From: Stratiolaelaps scimitus
Lineage: Eukaryota; Arthropoda; Arachnida; Mesostigmata; Laelapidae
Assembly: GCA_019614645.1 (NCBI GenBank)
Contig: JABWDB010000011.1
Location: 1,537,501 to 1,601,500, forward strand
Length of the DNA: 64,000 nucleotides
Direction: 5' to 3'
Shown: in pieces, positions 1 through 9,017 of the stretch
How the letters are laid out: every line of letters starts with the position of its first letter
How positions within the stretch are numbered: position 1 is the stretch's first letter
The notes under the pieces: generated by a model
The model's input: the letters and a program-made list of their open reading frames with translations, nothing else
What the model was told of the DNA's origin: nothing
Databases searched by the model: none
Program-made: the position numbers and the translations under genes

Positions 1-319
1 ATATGGGCTCAGTCACCGACACCGGCCCAGATTGTCAGCACTGTGAGAGAGAACCACCTGCAATTCGATCGCGATTCTTCCTCTGAGCCAAGCAGCATTT
101 GAGGGGTTAAAACAAATCGCTATTTGTTGAGGCGTGCATTTGCCTTCGGAAACACACAGGAGCGGTGACGAGTGGTTGTCAACAGGCTAAGTTGCCGCTG
201 CAAAAGGAACACCCCGTCGGGGGTCAGTTGGTTCTTCGAAGTCCTCTTGTGGCCACTACGCCCGCAGCGTCTTCGTGGCCACCTATAAGATCACAGGCTA
301 TAGGCAACGCTGTATTTCT

Positions 320-402
320 AAAAGGTAAGGTAAGGCTTTATTGACTGATTAAAGGAACTGCATAGAATGCTTAAGTTCTCTTATATGTCATGCAACGGGA
401 TG
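320..402 (-). repeat. 3' end of a tRNA-derived SINE (copy C), or the tail of a partner LINE
   Basis: Read on the minus strand, this segment matches the 3' halves of the two SINE copies at 4723-4878 and 38103-38240. The match runs from the last bases of the B-box region (ATCCCGTTGC) through ACATATAAGAGAACTTAAGC and a CAATAAAGCC block, then ends in a CTTAC-type repeated tail. The tRNA head is absent or unrecognisable. It lies downstream of, and on the same strand as, the LINE reverse-transcriptase relic at 1204-2110. It could therefore be that LINE's own 3' tail rather than a truncated SINE. The repeat identity is directly visible; the LINE-tail reading is inference. Confidence 0.8.
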
Positions 403-1163
403 TAATGTTTATCCTCATCAAACGATACAAGGTAACGCGCTTAAAGGATTTCGGTTATGACGGAAGTTCGTGCTAAGTCGTCGGGTTTGGATTGATTTAT
501 TTCCACAATCGCTACTACTTCCACTAGCAGGGTGTCGTTTGCGTCGACTAAATGTCGACGGTTTCTAAGGTAACTTTTCTTGGTTGTTTTCTTCTATGCC
601 TCTTTTTAATCTGTCGCATTCGTTATTCTATATTCCCTGTAAGGAACACACTGGTCAACCATCGACCCTTTATGGCTGCAAACTGCAACGGATATACTTT
701 GCAAAATGAGAACGGCCCCAGTCTAAATAGTTAATTTCTCTAGAGGCTTATTTAGTCATGTCCATGAGCAAGGATTTTAGCTTGGCAAAACGACCTGTTA
801 TTACACCTCTAGCTGATGACAATATTGTAAGGTCGCGGTGGCCATATTGGTTCTTTGAGTACATCTCCATTGTGAGATTTCCCCTGGGGACGTTTCTGTA
901 GTCCGACGCTCCGTCTTATTTTGAATTCAGGTCAGAAGGTCGAGCTGGTAGTGCCAGCTCGACGCAAAGCTTTGCAAATCCAGGAGCGTATAGAGTCGTT
1001 ATTATGAATAGGATATTGTTGTCACTGTGGGGAAAAAAAACCCTGCCACGGCAGATTGAGATTCTCGCGAAAACATCCAGTAGTTTGCAGCCAACACGCC
1101 TGGTGAAAATAATCCATCCCATCGAGTTCTATTGTATATACATATATTTTTTGCTTCTAATAG

Positions 1164-1186
1164 TTATATATATATATATATATATT
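1164..1186. repeat. (TA)n microsatellite
   Basis: Near-perfect TA array just beyond the 3' limit of the recognisable LINE coding relic. Confidence 0.95.
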
Positions 1187-1203
1187 ATAACAACCACATT
1201 ATT

Positions 1204-2110
1204 TCAAAGGTATATCATGACATAGACTGGGCATTTTTTCCGTCGTACCCAATATTCTGTTCTCTCCTTCACTAATACATGGCGTAAGTGGCGTGATATT
1301 CTCCAGGGGAAGGGATTTGCTGATATGAATTTTGGTTGTATGTTTATTCCTTTGGGATCTGGTCGAGGTTTCGTATAATATTGAACATCCATGGAGGGCT
1401 GTTTTAATTCAATTGTGTTGAGTAAGGCTTTGTCTAAATCATTTAGACGTTGGTTGATGTGTGTGTGTGATTTTCACCTCATTTCTGTCACATCGGCATT
1501 CGTATGCCACGCGTTTTATAACATTTGACACTAGTTGATTTAGGAGTTCTTTGTCTTCCTTAGGGCCTCAATTACATATAGGCTTCGCGTTCTATATATT
1601 ATTCACTGGTCCTATGTATGTTCTAAACAAGGTCACATATAATTACATGTTCCGAGTATTTTAGACTCGTAGATGTGATAACGCCTAGATGTTTAATAGT
1701 CTGTTGTGACTTGACATTACCTATGGTATACCTCTGTTTAGCGTTTCCGTGTGCCAAAATTGAGTACTGCGCATTTCTCAACCGATATGTTTTGGTCTAG
1801 CTTTTCTGTGCACTCGTGAAAATCTCTGATTACCTGCTGAGGAGAGCTGATCTTTATTGTGACATGGTGGCTGGACCGTATATCCTAATGTCGTCCGCAT
1901 AAATGTTTACCTATATATATATATATATATATTAGTTACTCTGTTAGCTCTGTGCTGGGCATCCCTTCGCGAGTGGTAGAGGATTAGAGAAGTCCCGTTT
2001 CTGGTTGCTGGCGTAAACGTGTTGTATATGGCTATGGACTCTCTTGTCATGATCTTATTACCGGAACTTAAGCACTACTGTATCCGCACTTCTGTCAATA
2101 AACCACCATT
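1204..2110 (-). pseudogene. Decayed LINE (non-LTR retrotransposon) reverse transcriptase
   Basis: On the minus strand the diagnostic reverse-transcriptase palm motifs occur in order. At about 1973-1944 a frame reads LAKGCPAQS, resembling the (K)GxPQGS box. At 1901-1890 is a perfect YADD catalytic box inside VNIYADDIRIYG. At about 1694-1677 is KHLGV, followed by SLKYSEHV, the usual K-LGV...LK...H box. YADD and LGV share one frame, but at least three stop codons interrupt it, so this is a dead copy. The YADD box carries the two aspartates that bind catalytic metal in active enzymes. A stop-free frame continues to 1204, but I recognise no further domain; endonuclease and RNase H are not visible. 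A (TA)n array sits between the GCP and YADD boxes. The clade is uncertain. The element call is firm because three motifs occur in the right order and spacing. Confidence 0.85.
1912..1932. repeat. (TA)n microsatellite inside the LINE relic
   Basis: TA array lying between the GxPQGS-like and YADD motifs of the decayed reverse transcriptase, so it grew inside old coding sequence. Confidence 0.95.
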
Positions 2111-2134
2111 TTGAATTGTATTGTATACATTATA

Positions 2135-2140
2135 ATTCAT

Positions 2141-2176
<36 letters not shown>

Positions 2177-2199
2177 ATGAATATATATATATATATATA
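2135..2199. repeat. (TA)n arrays within an inverted repeat
   Basis: Two TA arrays (about 2143-2173 and 2181-2199). The first is flanked by perfect inverted arms, ATTCATTATT at 2135-2144 and AATAATGAAT at 2173-2182, so the whole block can fold into an AT-rich hairpin. Confidence 0.9.
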
Positions 2200-2299
2200 A
2201 TCATGATACGATCGTTCATGCTTCACACAGGAACGAATACACATTCGGTTGGCTGTCGGGATCTCATCTCGAAGAGCGGGTCAGCGACAAACTCGTAGA

Positions 2300-3957
2300 A
2301 AATGTAATGCGTCCTGCCTTCCACGAGTAAACTGCCTTAGACGACGGCGCAATAGTGAGGTTATCGTTTTCGACCGTACTATTTTGCCCATACGGGGTAC
2401 AACGTATGTGAAGAAGAGATGACTGAACACACTTGTGCGTTGGTGTTTGGCTGCGATGTAGATGCTATATAGACTTCGCCATGTCTATTTGACCTTACAC
2501 GTTCCCTTGTGACCATGTACGATGCCAACGAGGAACTCATCCACCTCACCATTGTCTAGTATACAGTCCTTTTATTGTTTGGCTGGTTGGTTCCCTAGAC
2601 CAGCTCAGCTTGCCTCTTCATCTGGGTACCAGTCATCTATGGGCCTCGACAACAAACCAATGTTCTCGCGCATCGTCCCTTCGTAGCTCTGCCCTGTTTC
2701 GATTCTTGGCCCGGGTCCTATTTTCCGCTGGAGATTTCCTCACCAGCTCCCTCAACTACCGACCACTATTCAGGGCTGTTGCCCATCGTCACCGCCATGA
2801 AGCCGCCAGCCACCGCCTGCCCCGGCTTTATCTTCTTTTCGTCCTCACTGTTGCTTTGTTCTTGTTGCTTTTCGCTGATTTGGCCGTTGCAATCACCGCT
2901 AATTTCGAACGCTCCTCCGTTCGTTGTGTGTCGGGTCGTCGGTCAGTCGGCCGTTCAAGGTCTGAGCGGACTGAAGCTGAGGGGAGCCGGCCGCGACTCA
3001 GCTCGTGCGAGCAAGCAGGGCGCGTAACAATGGAACCAGTGAGTAAGACTTGGGCTTGGCTGCGTTCGACCGGGCCTCGTGCCCTCAGTCTTGACCACTT
3101 AACGTCGTTTAGCGTTAAAGAGGCACGGGGGGTAGCGGACCGGGCCGGGCTAGCCGGGACCCACACGTTGCGAACGTAATGCGAACTCCAGGGTCTCCAG
3201 GGTTCCCTCGCCGAGCGTCCCGGTTCGGTCACCAGAGGCCGTAAGCCATTCTGAGACAGCACCCACGATTGGGCGATCGCGGCCGCTACTTTCTGAACAA
3301 AGTCAAAAGCGTGCACTGGCTCGGTGTTCCTCCTCGCCCGCCGCTGACCAAAAAGCCAGAGTCGGCCTCTGCTGCCACCGACACCTCTACCCGTCTTGTT
3401 GTAGTATCTCTAAAAAAAGATGCTCGTGGCTCCCCTCCCGAAGCATTGCACCAGCGCGTGTCCCGCGCGAATAGCGGGGCCCCTGTGGCGGGCTGTGGGC
3501 ATTCGTGTACCACCCCGAGTTCCTCGTTCGGCTACTCCTTCATTCACCCTGTCAACCCCGGACCCCTCATGTCGATCTCTTCCCCTCTACATCCTTGGCG
3601 TCCATGGGTTCCTCGGGTCCACCCCAAACCTGCCAAGACTTGTTTAAAGTAGCGGCGTGGCAACTCCCAAGGTTTCCAGCGTGGGGGTGTTCGTGCTGGA
3701 GCTACTGGACAAGGCCCTCATCTCTTCTTCTTCAGTCCCCACTTCACTAAACGACGAGGACACCACGGGGGCGGCATAAGCAGTTATCCTCGATGTTTGA
3801 GGCGGCCTGTTCTTCGTAAGCCCCCAGCCAGCTCCCTGCTCCAGCGGTCCAACCCCCCCCCCGCGCCTTGTATGTGATGCTCGGCCCTCACTATACACAG
3901 GACATGTGCAACTACTTGTTGTATATGGCTGCCGATAACTAGCACGGACAAGAAGAC
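2300..3957. other. CpG-rich block, no assignable gene; possible 5' exon
   Basis: From about 2600 to 3960 the sequence turns GC- and CpG-rich. Several overlapping open frames exist on both strands, but they are rich in R, S, P and T, lack recognisable domains and mostly begin at non-ATG codons. I treat them as chance frames of GC-rich DNA. The one specific signal is ATG GAA CCA immediately followed by GTGAGTAAG at 3030-3047. The ATG has A at -3 and G at +4, and the donor matches the consensus. A TCAGTC initiator-like site lies at 2943-2948. This could be the promoter and first coding exon of a gene reading to the right, but no second exon was identified. Confidence 0.25.
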
Positions 3958-4034
3958 AGGGCCTTCGCAGAAATAAGGCACCGAGAGGTAAACGCCTCCA
4001 GGGGTTTTGCTTTCGCTTTTCGGTTTTAACGCTG
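3958..4034. repeat. 77-bp dispersed duplication, copy 1
   Basis: Matches 4640-4716 over 77 bases in the same orientation without gaps and with about five mismatches. On the minus strand both copies sit in open frames sharing the peptide pattern TEKRK..PWRRL.LGALFLRRP, and both start directly after a CAG. It could be an unrecognised mobile-element fragment or a duplicated exon. Confidence 0.85.
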
Positions 4035-4639
4035 CGGGGGGAGGCGGTGACGACGACCAAGGAATCGCAAAACGAAGCAAAAAGCGCGGTCCGAGTTTCG
4101 TCAGTACGATGAAAGTGTACGCGCGTGCGAGCATGTAATCGTGCGGTAGAATCGTAAATGCATCTGGCAATGCCCCTCAATGCCGCGATCGACCCGTAAC
4201 GAAGCCTCGGAGTGTCTGAGACGATGCCGTTCTGGTTCAAGCGGTTATCTCAAGGCTTAACGAGCGTCCTAAGTACGGGAATACACGGAAAGGGCGACTA
4301 ACATATGGCACAAAGGCCAATATGATTCTCTGGGCTACTTGTCCTTGGTTAAGGACGATATTAAAATGCTAATACGATGCAGTGGCACAGTTTCTGCCAG
4401 GTGAAAGTTTGAATAAACAACCGTTTGCTAATCGTGGAATGAGGCTATTTTACAATTTTCTCTTTTGTCTGTTATTTATAATCGAAGGATAGCAAATATC
4501 TACAGTCGAGGAACAGTAACGCCTCTTCTCGGGAGGTAATCATGTTGGTGAATCACATGGCAGTTCAGCAAGCGCTCGAATTTGTCACTGATGAGCATGG
4601 GGGCGAAGTCATTTCTTCGAAAGCACCTCAACACTACCA

Positions 4640-4716
4640 AGGGCCTTCGCAGAAATAAGGCACCGAGAAGTAAACGCCTCCAGGGGACTTTCTTTCGCTT
4701 TTCGGTTTCAACGCTG
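4640..4716. repeat. 77-bp dispersed duplication, copy 2
   Basis: Second copy of the segment at 3958-4034. It ends six bases upstream of the tRNA-like head of the SINE at 4723, so the SINE inserted at its edge or the segment travels with some SINE copies. The 38-kb SINE copy lacks it, which favours independent origin. Confidence 0.85.
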
Positions 4717-4722
4717 GTGTCT

Positions 4723-4878
4723 GCGCTCAGGTGGCTTGGACGGCTAAGTCTCTGGCTATCGGAAGCCAGAGGCGGCGGGTTCGAACCCCGCTGCGTGATG
4801 ACATACAAGAGAGCTTAAGCATTGTGAAATTGCAGCTCCTTTAATAAGCCAATAAAGCTTTATCTTATCTTTATCTTA
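4723..4878 (+). mobile_element. tRNA-derived SINE, full-length copy A
   Basis: The head resembles a tRNA gene. It has an A-box-like TGGCTTGGACGG at 4732-4743, an anticodon-arm-like hairpin (TCTGGCT/AGCCAGA, 4751-4770) and a perfect B box GGTTCGAACCC at 4778-4788. Together these are the internal RNA polymerase III promoter. A tRNA-unrelated body follows (GAGAGCTTAAGC, TGCAGCTCCTTTAATAAGCC, AATAAAGC) and the copy ends in a TTATCT-type simple tail. Body and tail recur at 38103-38240 (same strand) and 320-402 (opposite strand), which shows this is a dispersed family and not a tRNA gene. SINEs encode no protein and are copied by a LINE. A tail made of short repeats suggests a partner LINE with a matching 3' end. 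Confidence 0.88.
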
Positions 4879-4890
4879 CCACTCCCGCTG

Positions 4891-4970
4891 CTATATATGG
4901 AGAACTTGAGCAACAACTTGAGTTGTGAAAACTGCAGTTCCTTGAAGCAACCAAGAAAACCTTCACCTTT
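4891..4970 (+). repeat. Diverged SINE-body-like segment (copy D)
   Basis: Immediately after SINE copy A, the string GGAGAACTTGAGCAAC, then AACTTGAG..TGTGAAAA.CTGCAGTTCCTTGAAG, tracks the body of the SINE (GAGAACTTAAGC, TGTGAAATTGCAGCTCC) at roughly three bases in four, with one short internal duplication. No tRNA head is visible. It may be an old relative used as the insertion site, or chance resemblance. Confidence 0.4.
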
Positions 4971-7024
4971 CCAAGTCTGTCGAGCGGAAAGAGCCGATTT
5001 CGACTGTACCACGGATGTGACGTTCGCAGTAGTGTTCACGCTGGTCAAACGTATCCACGCCGTGGTATGGTCACGCTTGGCCAGCGTGAATACTATTATT
5101 ATTTGTATTATTTAACTACGCATTACGGTTATTAACTACGCAAATTATTTGAACAAACCTCCCAAAATCGGTCCCCTGAGAACCGTGGTGTTGCACACCA
5201 TGACGGTGAGTCCTGCCACCGCGCCAACAAGGAGATTTCTTTTTTTATTCGCAACATCTCTCTCCGTTTCTCTCTGTTACACACTCACACACACAAATAC
5301 GCACACACGAAGGTTTGCTTGTGTACCCCTGTTAGTGAAACAGTGGACCAGTGTCAGCTCACATATGCTCCGTATGCGCTCGTTGACTATTCCGTGTTTT
5401 AAACACCAGCATGTCAGCACAGCAATCACACGATGCGCCGTGACTGTGCAGAGCGGGACAGGGACTGTGGCACAAGGGCGCCTCGTCGTCTACTTTGCAC
5501 TGCTAAATCACGACATCTCGCCTCGGTTTCTTGGCTCTATGAGCTTTCACTGGGGATCGCCAGTCGTAGCGAGCCCACGCCGACCCCGACTCCGCGGAAA
5601 CAGATTCCTTCAGGCGGGCTTCTGGGTATAGGGTACATAGGTATAAATCCTTCTCATAGTCTCCTACGGCGACTTTCAGTGACTACATAGTTGCTGCCGG
5701 TGCAGCTGCATTCGTAACCATCGAAAACAACCATCGCGCAGGTGAAGAACGTTACTGCTGGCGACGTCGACGCAGCTATATATGTGAACGGGGGTTCGGC
5801 CGCGGGAGAAGAACTCGGGCCGAACTGGCTTAGAACGCCCCCAAGGCGCCCCACCACTCACAGACCACTGAGAGAGGGACAGGTATCTAGCTAAATATTA
5901 TAGCTGGATAGCGCACCGCATGTGAATCACAGAGGGCGGGAGGCTGTCTATGTAGCTTTTGCCATGCCGGCATCCCTCTGCCCGAGCCGACTTTCCACTG
6001 CTGCTGCTGCTGCGGCCGAGGCTCTCTCGTACATCACACAGATACGTTCGCGTTGTATATGTGGATGATCCTTGGGGCTCGCCAGGACAGCCTCATATGG
6101 TGGCTGTACCTTGCTTTGCTTTCCGACGCAGCGGACCCATGGTGGTAACCCACTAGACCTCCTTGCCTCCACTACCTCTGTTCGTCCTGTGGAGCAGTTT
6201 CGCCATTCATCTCACTCCTCTCTCTCTATCGTCGGGTATCACATACACGCTCACACATCGAGGCAGCGACTCACTCAAACGCGCGCGAGAGTCGCCGAGA
6301 GGGGGGACTCTCGTATCTGCGGTGCGGGTGCATATCCGATGAGATAGATGTCCGCCACCGGCTGGCTGTTCTCGCTTGCACGTTCGGCCGGCAAAGCTGT
6401 CGCTCCGTCTGACAAATCACGGCGAACACTTCGTCTTGGCCCCTGCCCGCTGGCTGGGGAGCCGCTGAGTCGATCCTGCGCGCTGGATCCGAGCGAGTGG
6501 CGTAGAAGCCTTCACCACCCTTGACGCGTCTCATACGGACGAGCCGGTGAGGGAGCGACTAGCATGGAGAGACAGTGAGGCTTCATTTTGGCTTCGACTA
6601 GCTATATCAGCCCCCTTCCATATGCCATCACAGGGCGTCTTCACGGTGAAACATGCCATCTTGAGCTGGCTGAGCAGCCACTCGTTGCCCGGAGGGGTGG
6701 AGACGCCAATTGCCACTCAAGCGGGTTCCTCACAGCCGGCGAGGACCAGCTCAAGCTGGGGTGTGGCCTAGAACAGCGACCCGTCCCGCTAGTTCACACA
6801 ATGGCCAAGCAAAGGCGAAACGCCATAACGTGATCACGGATTACACACAAGCGGCCTCTGCACAAATTTACGGTATCTCAGTAAATGTTGATATTAAAGT
6901 CAAGGTGCTAGCACCAAATCCCGGCCGAGTCTTCGCAGAAAATAAAGGAGAAATGCCTTATTTCTACCCATCAAATAAACATTATTGAAGTTCTCTCTTA
7001 TAACGTGAATTCCAGACGATAATT

Positions 7025-7070
7025 CCTCTCTCTCTCCCTCTCTCTCTCACAATCTCTCTCTGTCACTCTC
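7025..7070. repeat. (CT)n-rich tract
   Basis: Imperfect CT dinucleotide array interrupted by CC and CA. Confidence 0.9.
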
Positions 7071-7660
7071 CGTTGAAGCTTTGAGGCTCGCGATAGCCAC
7101 ATGTGGATCCATCACCTACGTAGATAAATGAATTGATAGTTTCGGTCATTCTGAAGCTCGAATTCCCGGCGCCGAATCGAATGCCGCTGCTGCAAATCAA
7201 ATCGTAAACGAGCCCCCCCCCCCCCCATCCATCCCTCCGGTGTTTGCCTAGTCTTCACACTGCACTTCGATGCTGTACCGCTCCTCAAAGGCCGTGCATT
7301 TACTCATATTCTTCTGAGAATACTGCCTTCGGTGTTTCGTCGTTGAAGCTTCGAAGCTTCCGTGTACAATTGCCAGTCAATCTATCGCGTCGATCGACGA
7401 TGAGCGACTCTTGACGGTTGTTGATGTCGATTCGATGGTTGGGCAAACAACAAAATCGTATACGTCAATATACGCCGATGTTGAAAGACAGAAATTTCTC
7501 TTTGTGAGGAATAAAGCATGATTCAGATTAGAAATGTCGAACTGAGAAACAGCGTCGACCGATCAGGGAGGTCCTCCGTTCGATGCCGACCGTGTGGGGA
7601 ATGGCTGCGCGGTCCGTCAAGGTCAGATGATCTACACAGTAACACGAACCATCTATATAT

Positions 7661-7668
<8 letters not shown>

Positions 7669-7692
<24 letters not shown>

Positions 7693-7746
7693 GCAGATCC
7701 ACCAAATTTTGAAGCTACCAGAAAGCAATATATATATATATATAAA
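7669..7746. repeat. Two (TA)n arrays
   Basis: TA arrays at about 7669-7692 and 7728-7746, separated by 35 bases of unique sequence. They extend several meaningless open frames on both strands. Confidence 0.95.
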
Positions 7747-8114
7747 TGAAAAATGGGACAAGTGCCTCAGGTATGACAAATGGCAGCCATAAACAACCAC
7801 AGCAAACATACTTCTGCAAATAAAAGCCTATATATACCAGCAGGATGACGGGACACAGCAGAACTAACCAGGACTAGGCGCGTACAATTGTGAATTATGA
7901 ACGCGTAAAAGGTGCGGGGTCTTCATGCAGTTGTGCGATACGAATGCACACAAAATCAATCACTACTACAATTTCAACTAGAAACAGAATAATGTGGTGG
8001 CAGTTATTGCTTCGGGTGGACTTTACCCAGTAGCGGCTTTGCATTTGGTTGTCAGGCAGTCTGCGATTATTATTTCTACTATTATTTGCATTGTTCAGTA
8101 TTGCTCAAACAACG

Positions 8115-9017
8115 AAATACTCGGGACTATGTCTACGTGAGAGTTTGAAGTGGCAGAGTCACCTGGAGTCTCTAGCCCCTAAATGCTACTCAATCGTTGT
8201 AGCTCAAAGACGTCTCAGACTAATTGGTGTCCCACTGGATGGTCTCCTTGTCGGTTTACAAGGCGTTGTAATTACCGGCGTTATGTTGTGCACTTCCAAT
8301 ATAGAGGGGAGGATACAGAGATATATCTCGTAGGGCTCAAATTATCCAGAATACATATGTAACAGAATGCACATCCAGGCAGATATGCGATTTCGCAAAA
8401 GGCTACAACTGCTCAAACACGGATTATAAATATTTTAACGTGAGACAAAATCATCTGCGGAATGGACAAGCTGTGTCATCAGTGCATCATCGGCGAGCAC
8501 CGAAAGAATCAACAATATGATTTATTTTTGAGCCACATAAATACTCAGAGACACGAATGCTTATACTATGCACTAACAACTTTTTGTAAGCCAAACGTCT
8601 ACCTTCCTTCCTTGGTTAAAAAAGGTGTTTTTTAAAAAAAAAATAAAAATGATGCTCTGCGAGCTCTGTTCGGTAGAAGCCGCTGAGTTCCCGTTGATAT
8701 GATCTATTTCGAATGATTTCAATGATCTGCTCTCGGTCGGTAGGCCTTGCATTATGAGGGTTGCCCTGCTTGCATTTAAGATGACGAAAGGTGGGATTCT
8801 GCCTGAAATCTCATTCCCACGCGTCCCTGTCATCAGCCACGCTAACCGCCGTTCTACCGCGTTTAAGATACCTTCCGTTTCAAGCAGGACTAGTAGATAC
8901 ACTCTCGCCTACAGCCTACCCTCTACCTGGGGTGCTCTTCCTCAAGAAATTCGCTTACTCAAATGTGCGATTCCGTTTGCAGGAGAGATTCATAAACATA
9001 TAGCTAAGCTGGCATAA
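8115..9017 (+). pseudogene. LINE relic, C-terminal part of a CR1/L2-like reverse transcriptase
   Basis: Two separated stretches read like consecutive pieces of a non-LTR reverse transcriptase C-terminus. At 8115-8305 a frame reads KYSGLCL, then LKWQSHLESLAPKC, then RRLRLIGVPLDGLL, resembling the K-LG-LD...LKW..H...L..K and LRRL..GV regions. At about 8812-9016 another frame reads FKIPS.SSRTSRYTLAYSLP, then STWGALPQEIR, the usual ending (F.P..R...........P..WN.LP..IR) of CR1/L2-type elements, closed by TAA. The 420 bases between are full of stops in all frames, with only a faint LPV..I.F trace near 8690. The catalytic palm is missing, so this is a 5'-truncated, mutated copy. Clade assignment is from memory of the family's C-terminal pattern. 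Confidence 0.7.

Larger units (their letters stand above)
5000..8050. other. No gene recognised; pyrimidine and TA microsatellites
   Basis: Mixed composition with CA/TG and CT runs (about 5280-5310 and 7025-7070), a 14-base poly-C at 7213-7226 and two TA arrays at 7669-7746. Open frames on both strands lack family motifs. Bases 6058-6069 encode YVDD by chance, without other reverse-transcriptase boxes. Confidence 0.6.

Noticed and set aside
2610..3179. 189-codon plus-strand open frame
   Set aside because: It starts at a non-ATG codon in CpG-rich DNA, with shadow frames on both strands and shadow-like composition.
4723..4800. Functional tRNA gene
   Set aside because: A and B boxes are present, but acceptor-stem pairing is poor, and the unit continues into a body repeated elsewhere in the window. 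It is a SINE head.
6058..6069. YVDD-coding string on the plus strand, like a retroviral-type reverse-transcriptase catalytic box
   Set aside because: No other reverse-transcriptase motif lies within several hundred bases in any frame, and the following residues (PWGSP) do not fit.
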